From contig CM063509.1 of the NCBI GenBank assembly GCA_032207245.1, forward strand, positions 58,257,566-58,321,565: 64,000 nucleotides of DNA, given 5' to 3'. The notes under the pieces are model-generated. The model searched no databases. It saw nothing but the letters and a program-made list of their open reading frames with translations, and was not told where the DNA came from. How positions within the stretch are numbered: position 1 is the first letter of the stretch; every line of letters begins with the position of its first letter. Positions 14,101 to 24,700 of this stretch are shown here, one piece after another. Both the position numbers and the translations under genes were made by a program. This stretch comes from Pardosa pseudoannulata. Taxonomy: Eukaryota > Arthropoda > Arachnida > Araneae > Lycosidae.

Positions 14101-15209
14101 CCTTGGCATGGATGCCACAATGATGTGCAGATATGCTGTAGAATTCATGATCTGCTCTACCACAACCACAGGTTCCAGAGATGCTCAAGAGAACGTCCCC
14201 CAAAGCATAATACCACCACCACCGGCCTGTGTATGACCTACTGTACATTGAGGTAACAACTGTATGCCTGAAATACAGCATATCCTGACACGGCTATCGG
14301 TGTAATGAATGACAAATCGTGATTCTTCTGACCAGGCAACTCTCTCCCACTGATCCATGGACCAGTCGCGATGTTCCCGGGCCCTGCATAGGTAGAGTTG
14401 GTGATGACACCTGGTCAGCAAAGGCACACGAGTAGGACGTTCGCTGTGTAGCTCCATATTCAACAGTGTCCGCTGAACAGTGTGCTCCGATACTATTCTA
14501 GCCGAGCTTGTAGGGCAGTTGAGTCACTGCTGCGTAGCCCCATCAAACAGTCTTCGGTCTTCAACACATGTCAGTCTGGTACAGTCATTCTTCTTGGGTT
14601 GTCCACACCATGTCGTTTTAGTGCTGGGTTTCAGTTTTCATTCCATTGGTTGAATACTGTAGCGCAGTCGTGTACAAGTGCAGATGCTCCTTGAGCCATT
14701 TCAATTTAGAAAAATCACAAACACACAAGGTGCATGAGATGCTTTTTCCGAGCCTTTCCATTACAATGTAAAAATCCATTCGCCTCTTCCATTATACAAA
14801 TTCAGATGACGTAATGTAGAGGTATAAATTTTATAGTGTAATATATATAAATAAAAATAATATAATGTTTACATTTAAATATATAAGAAAAATGAAATAC
14901 TGCTATAGACATATTAAATATTATTGAAAATACTAATTATATATATTTAAAATAATTACTAATTTTCTGCAGAGATAGAAATATAATCTTGATATATTGA
15001 AGATATGATTAAGCTGAGATCGAAAAATTACATTATGAAGATGAATTTGTGGATTTGGAGATTGTGGACCAAAGCCACCTCCTTATACTGAAAATACAAC
15101 CGGCATTCCTCCACCTCCATATGAAAGCATTGCTGACATTCCTAATGCAGTTAAAGATGGCCTGCCACAAGCTGAAGATACCAGAAATAATGAAACAAGT
15201 GATGAATAA
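1917..15209 (+). CDS. Ig / LDLa single-pass membrane protein with PPxY tail (3' part, six exons)
   Basis: Exons are 1917-2107, 5582-5698, 8535-8669, 9251-9283, 13463-13695 and a tentative terminal exon ending at 15209. The first five have AG..GT borders and matching phases. In order they encode the second half of an Ig domain (ending DSGIYIC), a canonical LDLa module, a degenerate LDLa-like module, an 11-codon linker, and a transmembrane helix followed by a basic stop-transfer stretch. The terminal exon carries PPPY and PPPPY. Vertebrate LDLRAD3 and LDLRAD4 also combine LDLa modules, one membrane span and PPxY motifs, and there the PPxY motifs recruit NEDD4-family ubiquitin ligases. A similar role here is inference. 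The Ig domain is not part of those proteins, so this may be an arthropod-type relative or a convergent architecture. The signal peptide and first Ig half lie before position 1. The gene converges on Ku70. The tail exon has a frame conflict (see its entry). Confidence 0.75.
2108..3653. other. intron, AT-rich
   Basis: It follows the Ig exon. It has many short A/T runs and a CG-containing island near 3060. I see no coding or known repeat. Confidence 0.6.
3654..4010. repeat. 186-bp tandem duplication
   Basis: AGCAGAATTT(T/C)ATTAAAAGTA at 3654 and 3840 starts two units that share most bases. It is intronic. Confidence 0.82.
4166..4939. mobile_element. repeat A, copy 2 (flanks TATAGG)
   Basis: It aligns end to end with copy 1 and is flanked by exact TATAGG duplications at 4160-4165 and 4940-4945. 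It lies in the intron after the Ig exon. Confidence 0.85.
4946..5581. other. intron, nothing recognised
   Basis: AT-rich sequence between repeat A copy 2 and the first LDLa exon, ending in its acceptor. Confidence 0.6.
5582..5698 (+). CDS. exon: LDL-receptor class A module 1
   Basis: The acceptor is ..TTTCTAG and the donor is GTAAGT. The 39-codon exon holds exactly one LDLa module with six cysteines (KKCAKKFFDC, CVPKHYVCDGYVDC, YDESFKHC). CDG, DC and DE keep most calcium-binding acids. The second aspartate of the usual DCxDxSDE motif is replaced in DCPSGYDE. One module per exon with phase-1 borders is typical of shuffled extracellular domains. Confidence 0.9.
5699..6654. other. intron, nothing recognised
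   Basis: From the LDLa exon donor to the hAT-like element. No open frame or clear repeat was seen. Confidence 0.55.
6655..7689. mobile_element. hAT-like element remnant
   Basis: The right end, read inward, is CAGGGATTCCCAAACT. The left end is a decayed match (ATGGGGTTTTCAAACT). The 8-bp flanks CTATAAGG (6647-6654) and TTATAAGG (7690-7697) differ at one base. No intact transposase was seen. It lies in the intron between the LDLa exons. Confidence 0.65.
7698..8534. other. intron, nothing recognised
   Basis: It has a short local repeat of GCATATGAACTCTGCAA near 7966 and 7999. Otherwise plain AT-rich sequence. Confidence 0.55.
8535..8669 (+). CDS. exon: degenerate LDLa-like module 2
   Basis: The acceptor is TTTATAG, the donor GTTTGT, and the entry and exit phase is 1. 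It reads PDACHGKILCDGRCIPKEFC, then a Cys-rich remainder including YIMPCCQG. The spacing and the CIPKEFC core are LDLa-like, but the DCxDxSDE calcium motif is missing. It probably keeps a disulfide-knit fold without normal calcium binding (inference). Confidence 0.8.
9251..9283 (+). CDS. 33-bp exon (linker)
   Basis: The acceptor is TGTGACAG and the donor GTAAGT. The phase is 1 on both sides, so the exon can be included or skipped without changing frame. It adds the linker LHQYGSVQPH between the LDLa-like module and the membrane exon. It is called on its splice sites and phase, because the sequence is too short for homology. Confidence 0.6.
9284..10914. other. intron with pyrimidine-rich stretch
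   Basis: A T/C-rich stretch at 10198-10350 has repeated TTTATTCCTTTT-like units. Its open frames reflect base composition, not a gene. Confidence 0.55.
10915..11078 (+). repeat. tRNA-derived SINE, family 1 (copy 2)
   Basis: Same B-box (GGTTCGAATCC), the body with ATCGGCTTTAAGCAGTAGGT, and the CCAAACCAAACC end. It runs directly into the repeat B copy at 11079. Confidence 0.82.
11079..11622. repeat. repeat B, copy 2 (uninterrupted)
   Basis: It matches copy 1 from the TAATCTTATTTTTC block to GTTGCAAGCCTG without repeat A. It supplies the pre-insertion sequence of the nested copy. Its left part is replaced by SINE copy 2. Confidence 0.7.
11623..12544. other. intron, possible old element
   Basis: CAGGGTGCT near 11771 and the complement CAGGGAAAACC near 12525 look like hAT-type ends, but the flanking 8-mers do not match. 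Confidence 0.35.
12545..13341. mobile_element. repeat A, copy 3 (flanks TAGGAA)
   Basis: Full-length copy with exact TAGGAA duplications at 12539-12544 and 13342-13347. It has one extra internal AAAGTCAGGG unit near the left end. It ends about 120 bp before the transmembrane exon. Confidence 0.85.
13463..13695 (+). CDS. exon: juxtamembrane, transmembrane helix, start of tail
   Basis: It begins after a strong polypyrimidine tract (TTCTTCTTTTAG) and ends GGA|GTAAGT, phase 0. A short Cys-containing ectodomain stretch is followed by about 23 hydrophobic residues (VLYIVTGCAAVVFVVSVVV plus MFLA). CRICSKR then acts as a positive-inside stop-transfer signal, followed by a polar tail ending NYLSALHRG. 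The topology is predicted type I. Confidence 0.88.
14022..14838 (-). mobile_element. Tc1/mariner-like element with broken transposase
   Basis: TA-flanked CACT termini bound a minus-strand transposase relic. WERVAWSEESRFVIHYTDSR, then CTVGHTQAGGGGIMLWGTFS, match the Tc1 catalytic region. The end reads VEAVLSTKGGPTRY. Frameshifts and stops break it into pieces at 14093-14463 and nearby. It occupies the last intron of the membrane-protein gene. Confidence 0.85.
14973..15209 (+). CDS. probable terminal exon with two PPxY motifs (frame conflict)
   Basis: The best acceptor is AATTTTCTGCAG at 14972, preceded by a branch-like TTACTAAT. From there all three frames hit stops within about 30 bases. A reading frame open from 15045 to the TAA at 15207 encodes GPKPPPYTENTTGIPPPPYE followed by an acidic tail ending NNETSDE. 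This is clearly protein-like, and PPPY and PPPPY are WW-domain ligands. The codons before it look coding in another frame (IEKLHYEDEFVDLE, 15019-15060). Either one or more indels break the exon, the assembly has indel errors, or an unseen exon adjusts the phase. Confidence 0.5.
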
Positions 15210-16527
15210 TGTTATTTTGCATTTATCTCCTTTTATAGTACTTATTTTGTATTTAGCTTTAAAATTTTATTTATAGAACTTGTTGTGTAGATGAGAATTT
15301 ATATTACATATACAGAATTGAATGGTATTTGACTGTTTGCTTTTTTATTATGGACTTCAACTATCTAATATTGCATGTAGAGTTTGCTCTAGAGTCAGAC
15401 ATGAAGCATTTATTTATAAAAATGTTTCTTAACAATGTTACTTTTAGAAATTTAGAGTATTAACCATATTTCAGTCGAAATATGTCACATCCATGTTATA
15501 TTCATAATGATTATGTCATTATGATGAGGCAGAGAGGGGCGATTTTGTTAGACATATACCATCGGTAGACAAAATAAGGTAGTGAAAAAATGTTCACTTA
15601 CCTTTTCTGTAGGTTCTGGTTTCAATCGCCTTAGATACTTCGGAACTTGTTGTACTCAAATTGAGCACATGACTAGTACTATGAAACTATATATAATATG
15701 ATATAGAAAAAACATTTAATTAGCAAACGAAAGTTACATGACATAAAACAGCTACCAACATGGGACAGAGCAAAACTATTTCTGAAAAATAATATACAGA
15801 AAGAAGGATTAAAAGAGTTGATAGATTTGGCGATAAATTGCCGTTTTATGGGGTTGTTATTGATCTTTAACAATTCTCATCCAACAAATTTATGGTACCA
15901 AATTCTTGTCCTGGTGACTTCTGACGTCATTATAACTAGGAAGTCGCCTGTGACATATCTTGACTACTATATGGTATTATGATGTTTGATTGGTTGGTTC
16001 AGAGCACCTCAGCTTACTGCATATAGCTGATTTGGTATACTATATACAAAGATGGTGAACCTATGACATGTTTGCCACTAGGTGGCTTGCTGCAATTATT
16101 TCAATGGCACACAGCAGGTGTATATTGAATTTTTTTTATTGCTTCTTTAATTATTGTTATTAAATTCACTTGCATTCACTGAAAGCAACCTTTTTTTTGT
16201 AAATAAAAACTTACTTTTAAGACTAGCAGTCATCAAAGGCAAATTAGAAAATGATTACAAGCTTGAGCATCGTTTTGACATTAAAAATCTGAGATATATG
16301 ACTAGTATACCCTCCACCATAGATGCCCCTATAGGGTACACAAATGTTTTCTTGGGGCAGTTACATGAATGTGATGGGTTATTAAGAGAGAACCCAAAAT
16401 AAATTGTAATTTATGACAACTATGGTTTTGGTTTCTTATTAAAATAAGGGTGGTATGCAAACTGATGTTTTGATATATGTGAGAAAGAGTACTGATTGTG
16501 GCTATCATCTCCTTTATTGATTTAGAC
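15210..16527. other. 3' UTR and intergenic
   Basis: It begins with the 3' UTR of the membrane-protein gene. I could not fix a poly(A) site. No gene was seen. Confidence 0.5.
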
Positions 16528-17001
16528 CAGGGATGGGCAAACTAAGGCCCGCGGGCCAACTCTGGCACGCCAGAAGGATTTATCCGGCCTTTGATGGAAT
16601 TTTAAGTTGCCGGTGGGAGGCAAATTAAAAGAAATACATATTCATACATTATATATCCATCTCCTTTTCTACTTTATTTAAATATTATATCCCAGATGTA
16701 TTATCTCATGCCCAGAAGATCAGCACTATGTTTGCTTCTTATATATGTGAACAAGTGTTTTCAACTATGAACCTTAGAAATGATAACTTCAGAACTAGAA
16801 TGACAAATGAGCCTTTATCTCACTTTGAACCTCAATATAAGGCAACTTTTAAATATGAAACTGCAATTTTGTTCATCTCATTAAGATATTTAAATCGCAA
16901 TATTTGTATATTGTTTTTCAAATTTTGAAAAAATTTATCTTGGCCTGCCATTTTTTTTTTTTCGATTTTTGGCCGCGACCAAAAATGTTTGCCTATCCTT
17001 G
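16528..17001 (+). mobile_element. hAT (Charlie-like) fragment with transposase C-terminal relic
   Basis: It starts CAGGGATGGGCAAACT and ends with the complement of CAAGGATAGGCAAAC. The 8-bp flanks are ATTTAGAC and ATTTAGAT. The coding relic YICEQVFSTMNLRNDNFRTR matches the C-terminal region of hAT-derived GTF2IRD2/EPM2AIP1-type proteins. Confidence 0.85.
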
Positions 17002-17009
17002 ATTTAGAT

Positions 17010-18794
17010 AATTTGATTTTTATGAACATTAGTCTAAGGTGACAAGACAAAAGGCTTGTATACCAAAACCTGAATTTTTAAATAGATGTCACTTAAAACC
17101 TGTATATTAGATCAGTGATTCTCACATTGTAATATGAGGGCAATGGATGATTTAAAAAATGTAACTTTTTATGTAGATTGTAGGGTTTAAAGATGATTTT
17201 CAAAAGAAACATAACAAGTGGCACATTGGACACTTGAAAATAATAAAGCATAACTTAAGTGCCACACTAATCGAATAAAGTTCATCATTCCTGGATACAT
17301 ACGTGGTAACAGTGGCTAACATTGAGTTTTAATACAAGCTATCTAATTTGTTTTTATTTATTCCTTTTGTTTATGAATTTGTTTTGCATCTCATATTCTT
17401 AACTACCAACATGTACATTTTATCCATTCGTAACATTATGTATAGATTTTAATTGTAATGTAAGATTGTATAATTTTGAGCTCTTTTAGATGGAACTGCC
17501 ATAGATTGCTAGTTTATTAATGGAATGTAAGTTATATATAAGTTAAAAAGCTGAGAAGAATATCATTTTTACTTGAAAACTGTCAAGTTTTAAAGGTCTA
17601 TAAAATTTTTCTTTTGGGGAAAAAATGCCAGTAGTTATTGTACATATTTCCTACTTAAAAGTAATTATATTATTTATCATCTTTAAAATTTCTGTGCTCA
17701 GTAATAATTTGTTTTCCTTTAAATATTAATTGTTTATTTGAAAATTAATTATTTTCAAGTTGATTATATTAGGTTCTTATTGTTTTAAAATGCTTAAAAC
17801 TTACTCTAGAGTGAACTCTCTTATTTGCTGAATGGTCTTGTTGAAATTGAGACAACATTTTGGTGGCTGAAATATTTTTACTTATAGTGGTGGTGTAGAC
17901 ATATGCTTCTGAGTGTAACTTTAGTTTTTATTAATTCAACTTGTTCATTGACATTAAGTGTTATTGGTTCATTTTTCATTTGCAAACATATTTCTATTAA
18001 TTTATGATAATGCCGAGGAGTTATTGAATGTAATAAATTAATAATCTTAATATTGGTAATTAATTATGAAAATAGTAATTTCAGCTTTATAGAGTTTCCT
18101 GAAATTAATTTATTTGAAGCAATAATTTTTCTTCCTCTCCTTGTCAATTCATTTGATAAAACTGTCTTATTATTATACTATTTATAAATCAGTAAAGGAG
18201 GTTTCTAATTTGTCTGTGATCATTATCAGTTAAACCATTTATATATATATCCATAAGGGTTCAGTTTTATGGTTTAATTATGCATTTATTTTAACATTGA
18301 TAATACATATATTTGTGGGATTTATGTTTTTATAGGCTACATCTTTTAGAGTAAAATAGTCCTAAATCGGAGTGTATGCGCAATACTTCAATAAAATTCT
18401 AAGAAAATACTTTCCTGAATTTTGCATCAAAGAAGGTGTGGTTTATAAATGTGCAAATATATGTATCCATGTGCAGTATATGTATCCATAGGTTTATATG
18501 TATGCATGCATATAGTATTAGAGCATGCCGGTAATTGCTAAGTATACCAGTTACTTACCAGCAAATTAAAATATTTTCATTGGTAATCCCCAAATAAAAA
18601 ATGTGTATTTTAAACTTTATTTACCATATAAAGTCATCTAATCAACATGTTTTGAACACAAAAGATTAATTTGAGTTAGATTGTCGAGTCAAAATTAGGT
18701 GTTAATGAGGTAATAAAATTTTTGGACAAATTAATCTAAATTAATTAATCTAATAAATTAATTTTTGGACAAATTATGAACACATATTTTAGAA
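17010..18794. other. intergenic, nothing recognised
   Basis: AT-rich DNA with no coherent reading frame and no repeat matching others in the window. Confidence 0.55.
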
Positions 18795-19232
18795 CATGTT
18801 AAGCATGGTGTTTGTTGTACACATTAACAATAACCTACCTGACTTGTATTCCATTCTCTTCCCCCCTCAATCCATTTTTCCAATCCCGTTAGATTTACCT
18901 TTCTAGCGATACTGGGTTATCCCTGGGTCTTGAATATGTTATTATCATTATACTGTTTGACTCTTAGCTGATTGGTCAATGTTCTGGTTGATGTAACTTA
19001 GCACAGTTTTAAAAGCATGTTAAGCATGGTATTTGCTGTACACACTAACATTAACCCACCTGACAGGTGTTCCAGTCTCTTTCCCCCTCGATCCATTGAT
19101 TTTTCCAATCCCGTTAGGATTGCCGTTCTAGTGATACTGGGTTATCCCTGGGTCATGAATGAGTTATTATCATTTCACTGTTTGACTCTTAGCTGATTGT
19201 TCAATGTGCTGGATGATGTAACTTAGCACTGG
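18795..19232. repeat. 221-bp tandem duplication
   Basis: CATGTTAAGCATGGT(G/A)TTTG at 18795 and 19016. Both units contain CTGGGTTATCCCTGGGTC. Intergenic. Confidence 0.8.
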
Positions 19233-19392
19233 TTTTTACTTGAAGCAAATTGACCAACATGGTGGAGAATATAACTTGGCTTAATATCTACCCTAATTTC
19301 CTGCATATAATCTGCAGATTATACGTAAAAAAAACTTCAAAATTTCTTTTAATGCATATTATACGCCGCTGCATATTATCTACTGTTAAAAA

Positions 19393-19500
19393 TCCTCTAT
19401 ATAATAATAGCCTAAGTTATCTGTCCGTTCGTCTTCGAATTTATGAAGCGGTTGGACCTGGAATGGATAGCGGCAGCCATATTGGATTCTTGATCAGTTA
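19393..19500 (+). other. possible Helitron-like left end
   Basis: TCCTCTATATAATAATAGCC is followed by TCTGTCCGTTCGTC. This pattern resembles 5' ends of some arthropod Helitrons. No matching 3' hairpin plus CTRR end was found, so this is weak. Confidence 0.25.
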
Positions 19501-19831
19501 GGGTTATCAATATTCAAAGCAAATCTTTAAAACATCTGAAATCCCCCTCAGCTGCCCTTTTCAAGCGTTTAATGCCATTATTTCAAGCCCTATTTTCCCC
19601 TGTTAAGAGCAGGCTATTAAGTTTATCACATAATAAATACGTAAAAATAACATTTTTTTACTAACATTATGATGTCATACCTTTAACCATTTCATTTAAT
19701 CATTTCTTATTTTAAATTATTTAAATATTGTCTGCATTATTTTCATACGTTTTATCACTGAATTGAGATATTGCGTAAATAATTTTCTTTCATATTTATA
19801 ATAACTAATAGATTAGGTACATATGTGATCA

Positions 19832-20538
19832 TGGATTTTTCAAGTAAAATGAGTAAAAGTCAGGGAAAGTCATGGATCCGCTAAACTACCGATTAAAAAA
19901 ATGCACTGAATTGCTTAATTTTATTTTTACTTGTCATTTGGCTGAAGTTACTGAGTTTGGTATTTATGTATTATCCTATTGACCATATTGCCAAGTAAAA
20001 TTTGTTCACCAAGGAAACTCAAAGCAAGAAAGCTTAATGGGTGGGTAAATGTATATTATTCTGGTTTTTTCTTAAATTGTAGATTAAAATTTTATTAATA
20101 TAATAATTATTTTTTAATAAAAATTAAGATTTTTGCACAAAATATAATTTTATCTCTAGGGATATTGTATATAAACATTATAGGGTTATATTTGGCTATT
20201 ATTCATGGTCACCTGGATAATACCAAAGTACCCTGAATTCAAATTGGAAACATTTTGATTGAAAAATTGCTATATGATTAAACTTAGGTATGTAGATACA
20301 ACAATTTATTTTTATGTATGTGAGTTTATTAACACTTATAAAGTAAGTTTATAGTTTTTTATGATAAATTTCCTGTAATTTCTCTAAAAGCATATATTTT
20401 ATTTGTATGTACATCAGAAGTTTTATTCATATATACTTTAACGAAAGCTTTTTAAAGTCATGGATAATGATCTGCTAAATCAAGGAAAGTCATGAAAAGT
20501 CATGGATTTGAAAAATTTTATTTTGGGCAGATACCCTG
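19832..20538. mobile_element. repeat A, copy 4, left end missing
   Basis: It begins inside the element at GATTTTTCAAGTAAAATGAG and runs to the CAGATACCCTG terminus. It is mostly contained in unit 1 of the 1.8-kb tandem duplication. Confidence 0.82.
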
Positions 20539-23460
20539 TTAGTAAATAAATTGATTTTATTGGTGAATACTTTGCTGAGGTTTAAATATTTACTATTTAT
20601 ATTAATTGCTAAGCACACAAGCAAATTTACCTAATGTTAATGTTAGCGAAAAAATTACCGGTAAGCCAGTATTCAGATATTCATTTACCAAATTGCTGGT
20701 AAACAAAAAAGTATAAATTTACAAATCCTAGCATACATATACTCACACTTAGAATCTTCTCAATGATTATTTATAAAATTTTATAATCTTTAGTGTTACT
20801 GTTATAGTTCCAGCAAAAGTTTTATGTGCTTGTACAACTTAATTATTAATTGCATTATTAAAGCTAATTAATATATCAATAATTTTGAGTTAATTCATGT
20901 GTACTAAATTAAAAGATTGTTATACAAAATTATAAATGGTTTTTGTGTGTTTTAAAATTTGATCTTTTTGCACAATATCCATTCAAAAATTTGTTTTCTT
21001 TTTACTTGTGTGTATGTCTGTAATTATGCATGAATGTGGAAAAAGTTTTGCAATCAGTGTTATATAAATTGTCTCTTTTGATATATTGTCATGCTTTTTA
21101 CAAATATATGTAGTTATAAAATACTAAATCTCTTGAGATCTGTATTTTGTAGACTGTGTGATATATTGTTATACTAAAGAATATTTTTGTGCTTTGACAG
21201 CTGTTTAAAGTGTTTTTAACTTCAAATCATTTATTGAAAAGTGAATGAATTTTTAAGATATGTGCTAAATAAATTAGTGTAATATTGTATTTTATGAATA
21301 TAAAAGTCAAATTATGTGCATTTCTAGAATGAAAAAATGTACTTTGATTGTTTTCGAAACAATGCATCTAGAAAATCTTATAATGTTTAAATTGATTCTT
21401 ACTAATTTCAATTCAGGGATTATATTATGAAATTTATATTCTTAAATATCTAGTATTAATCTACCCCTGTTGAAAAGATACTTGCTCATTGCAACAGTGC
21501 CAAAAAATATTTTACAGAATGAAAAGTAATATAGATCGATTCTTATTTAGTTAGTTAATAGTTCTATGGTTCACTTTTACTGTATGAGGGCTAATTAATC
21601 TGGAACTTATTACTTAAAGCTAACTTTCATTGGCTCTAATATCCATGCCAACAAGTAAAATGAGTAAAAGTCAGGGAAAGTCATGGATCCGCTAAACTAC
21701 CGATTAAAAAAATGCACTGAATTGCTTAATTTTATTTTTACTTGTCATTTGGCTGAAGTTACTGAGTTTGGTATTTATGTATTATCCTATTGACCATATT
21801 GCCAAGTAAAATTTGTTCACCAAGGAAACTCAAAGCAAGAAAGCTTAATGGGTGGGTAAATGTATATTATTCTGGTTTTTTCTTAAATTGTAGATTAAAA
21901 TTTTATTAATATAATAATTATTTTTTAATAAAAATTAAGATTTTTGCACAAAATATAATTTTATCTCTAGGGATATTGTATATAAACATTATAGGGTTAT
22001 ATTTGGATATTATTCATGGTCACCTGGATAATACCAAAGTACCCTGAATTCAAATTGGAAACATTTTGATTGAAAAATTGCTATATGATTAAACTTAGGT
22101 ATGTAGATACAACAATTTATTTTTATGTATGTGAGTTTATTAACACTTATAAAGTAAGTTTATAGTTTTTTATGATAAATTTCATGTAATTTCTCTAAAA
22201 GCATATATTTTATTTGTATGTACATCAGAAGCTTTATTCATATATACTTTAATGAAAGCTTTTTAAAAGTCATGGAGAATGATCTGTTAAATCAGGGAAA
22301 GTCATGAAAAGTCATGGATTTGAAAAATTTTATTTGGGCAGATACCCTGTTAGTAAATAAATTGATTTTATTGGTGAATACTTTGCGGAGGTTTAAATAT
22401 TTACTATTTATATTAATTGCTAAGCACACAAGCAAATTTACCAATGTTAATGTTAGCGAAAAAATTACCGGTAAGCCAGTATTCAGATATTCATTTACCA
22501 AATTGCTGGTAAATGAAAAAGTATAAATTTACAAATCCTAGCATACATATACTCACACTTAGAATCTTCTCAATGATTATTTATAAAATTTAATCTTTAG
22601 TGTTACTGTTATAGTTCCAGCAAAAGTTTTATGTGCTTGTACAACTTAATTATTAATTGCATTATTAAAGCTAATTAATATATCAATAATTTTGAGTTAA
22701 TTCATGTGTACTAAATTAAAAGATTGTTATACAAAATTATAAATGGTTTTTGTGTGTTTTAAAATTTGATCTTTTTGCACAATATCCATTCAAAAATTTG
22801 TTTTCTTTTTACTTGTGTGTATGTCTGTAATTATGCATGAATGTGGAAAAAGTTTTGCAATCAGTGTTATATAAATTGTCTCTTTTGATATATTGTCATG
22901 CTTTTTACAAATATATGTAGTTATAAAAATACTAAATCTCTTGAGATCTGTATTTTGTAGACTGTGTGATATATTGTTATACTAAAGAATATTTTTGTGC
23001 TTTGACAGCTGTTTAAAGTGTTTTTAACTTCAAATCATTTATTGAAAAGTGAATGAATTTTTAAGATATGTGCTAAATAAATTAGTGTAATATTGTATTT
23101 TATGAATATAAAAGTCAAATTATGTGCATTTCTAGAATGAAAAAATGTACTTTGATTGTTTTCGAAACAATGCATCTAGAAAATCTTATAATGTTTAAAT
23201 TGATTCTTACTAATTTCAATTCAGGGATTATATTATGAAATTTATATTCTTAAATATCTAGTATTAATCTACCCCTGTTGAAAAGATACTTGCTCATTGC
23301 AACAGTGCCAAAAAATATTTTACAGAATGAAAAGTAATATAGATCGATTCTTATTTAGTTAGTTAATAGTTCTATGGTTCACTTTTACTGTATGAGGGCT
23401 AATTAATCTGGAACTTATTACTTAAAGCTAACTTTCATTGGCTCTAATATCCATGCCAAC
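19841..23460. repeat. 1.81-kb tandem duplication
   Basis: Unit 1 is 19841-21651 and unit 2 is 21652-23460. They differ by only scattered single changes (for example CCTAATG versus CCAATG near 20632 and 22442). Each holds a truncated repeat A plus about 1.1 kb of otherwise single-copy AT-rich DNA. Unit 1 ends at CCATGCCAAC, as unit 2 does. Confidence 0.9.
21652..22349. mobile_element. repeat A, copy 5, duplicated with its flank
   Basis: It is nearly identical to copy 4 and was made by local duplication, not by transposition. Its left edge is the duplication junction, and the right flank matches that of copy 4. Confidence 0.85.
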
Positions 23461-23466
23461 AGTGAG

Positions 23467-23730
23467 ATTTGAATGCCCACAATTAACTACTGAAAGGCCC
23501 TATGTATTGGCTATCACATAGATATTCTCTGATTTATGGCTGCATGTTAGCTGCTTTATAGTCATTTGAAAAAAGTGATTTATACAGTAATTTATACAGT
23601 GATTTGAATGCCCACAATTAACTACTGAAAGACCGTATGTATTGGCTATCACATACACATTTTCTGATTTATGGCTGCATGTTAGCTGCTTTATAGTCGT
23701 TTGAAAAAATTGATTTATACAGTAAAATTT
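23467..23730. repeat. 135-bp tandem duplication
   Basis: TTTGAATGCCCACAATTAAC at 23467 and 23602 starts two units of about 135 bp. They lie directly after the larger duplication. Confidence 0.8.
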
Positions 23731-24001
23731 CTAAAAAGAGTGCACACCAGGTCTAAGGAATTAGTGTACTATTTAAGGTGTAGAATGTGGATGGTCATAT
23801 AAATTTTGTGGCCCGTGATTGAATTTATGAAATATATAATTTAAACAAATATTGTATTTATTATAATTAATGTCTTTCAATTGACATAAAATTATATATT
23901 TGATATAAAATATAAATTTTTATGCAGATATATAAATTTAATTGTTCTGTGGTTAATTTATTAATTACTACTGTAATAATAGTGTATTGATTTTAATTTT
24001 C

Positions 24002-24051
<50 letters not shown>

Positions 24052-24700
24052 ACTGTGTATATATAAATACAATCTGAAATTATATATCTGCTTTTTAGTT
24101 GTTAAAATTTTTTTCCAAAAAAAAAAAAAAAATATTTAATCATTTTCAATTAATATTAATAAACATTCCATAATAATTTAATCAAATAAATTAATTCTCA
24201 TTAAATTAAATTTGAAAAAAAAATCAATGTTTTAGAACTTGTATGTTTTTAAGTCCTCAAGGAATTGTCAAATGTCAAATATGGCTTAAATGTGTTTGGT
24301 ATTTTGGGGGAACATTGGAGGTAGTGCCTCTTTTTCTATAATTATGAAAATAATTAAAAAAAAATTAGCGAAATATTTTTTTTTTCTATTTTATTAAACT
24401 TTAGTAATATATGATAAATTTTTGGTATATATGACATTTTTTAATATTTTCATCACATTTGTATAAATGCTTGTATTTTAAGAAATACTCATTTATATAG
24501 TGGCCTTAATAAGTCCATATCAGTATCGTATAAAGCTTTAATTTTATTAATATTATTTATCAGGCTAATCATTATTAAGGGAGAAGTAAATTAGAAACTT
24601 GCTTCACCAAATGCAGTTATACTAAACTGTTTCATAATTCTTAAATTAATAATCTAAAACTTTAGTTATTAACAAAAAATAATTTTATCAATAATTACTG
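23731..24700. other. intergenic, AT-rich
   Basis: Apart from the TA microsatellite at 24004-24049 and A-runs near 24116, nothing was recognised. Confidence 0.55.
24004..24049. repeat. (TA)n microsatellite
   Basis: Uninterrupted TA dinucleotides, flanked on both sides by CAACT-type sequence. Confidence 0.95.

Noticed and set aside
22292..22526. Opposing open frames in the duplicated region
   Set aside because: They cover the end of repeat A and simple AT-rich DNA, with no family resemblance.
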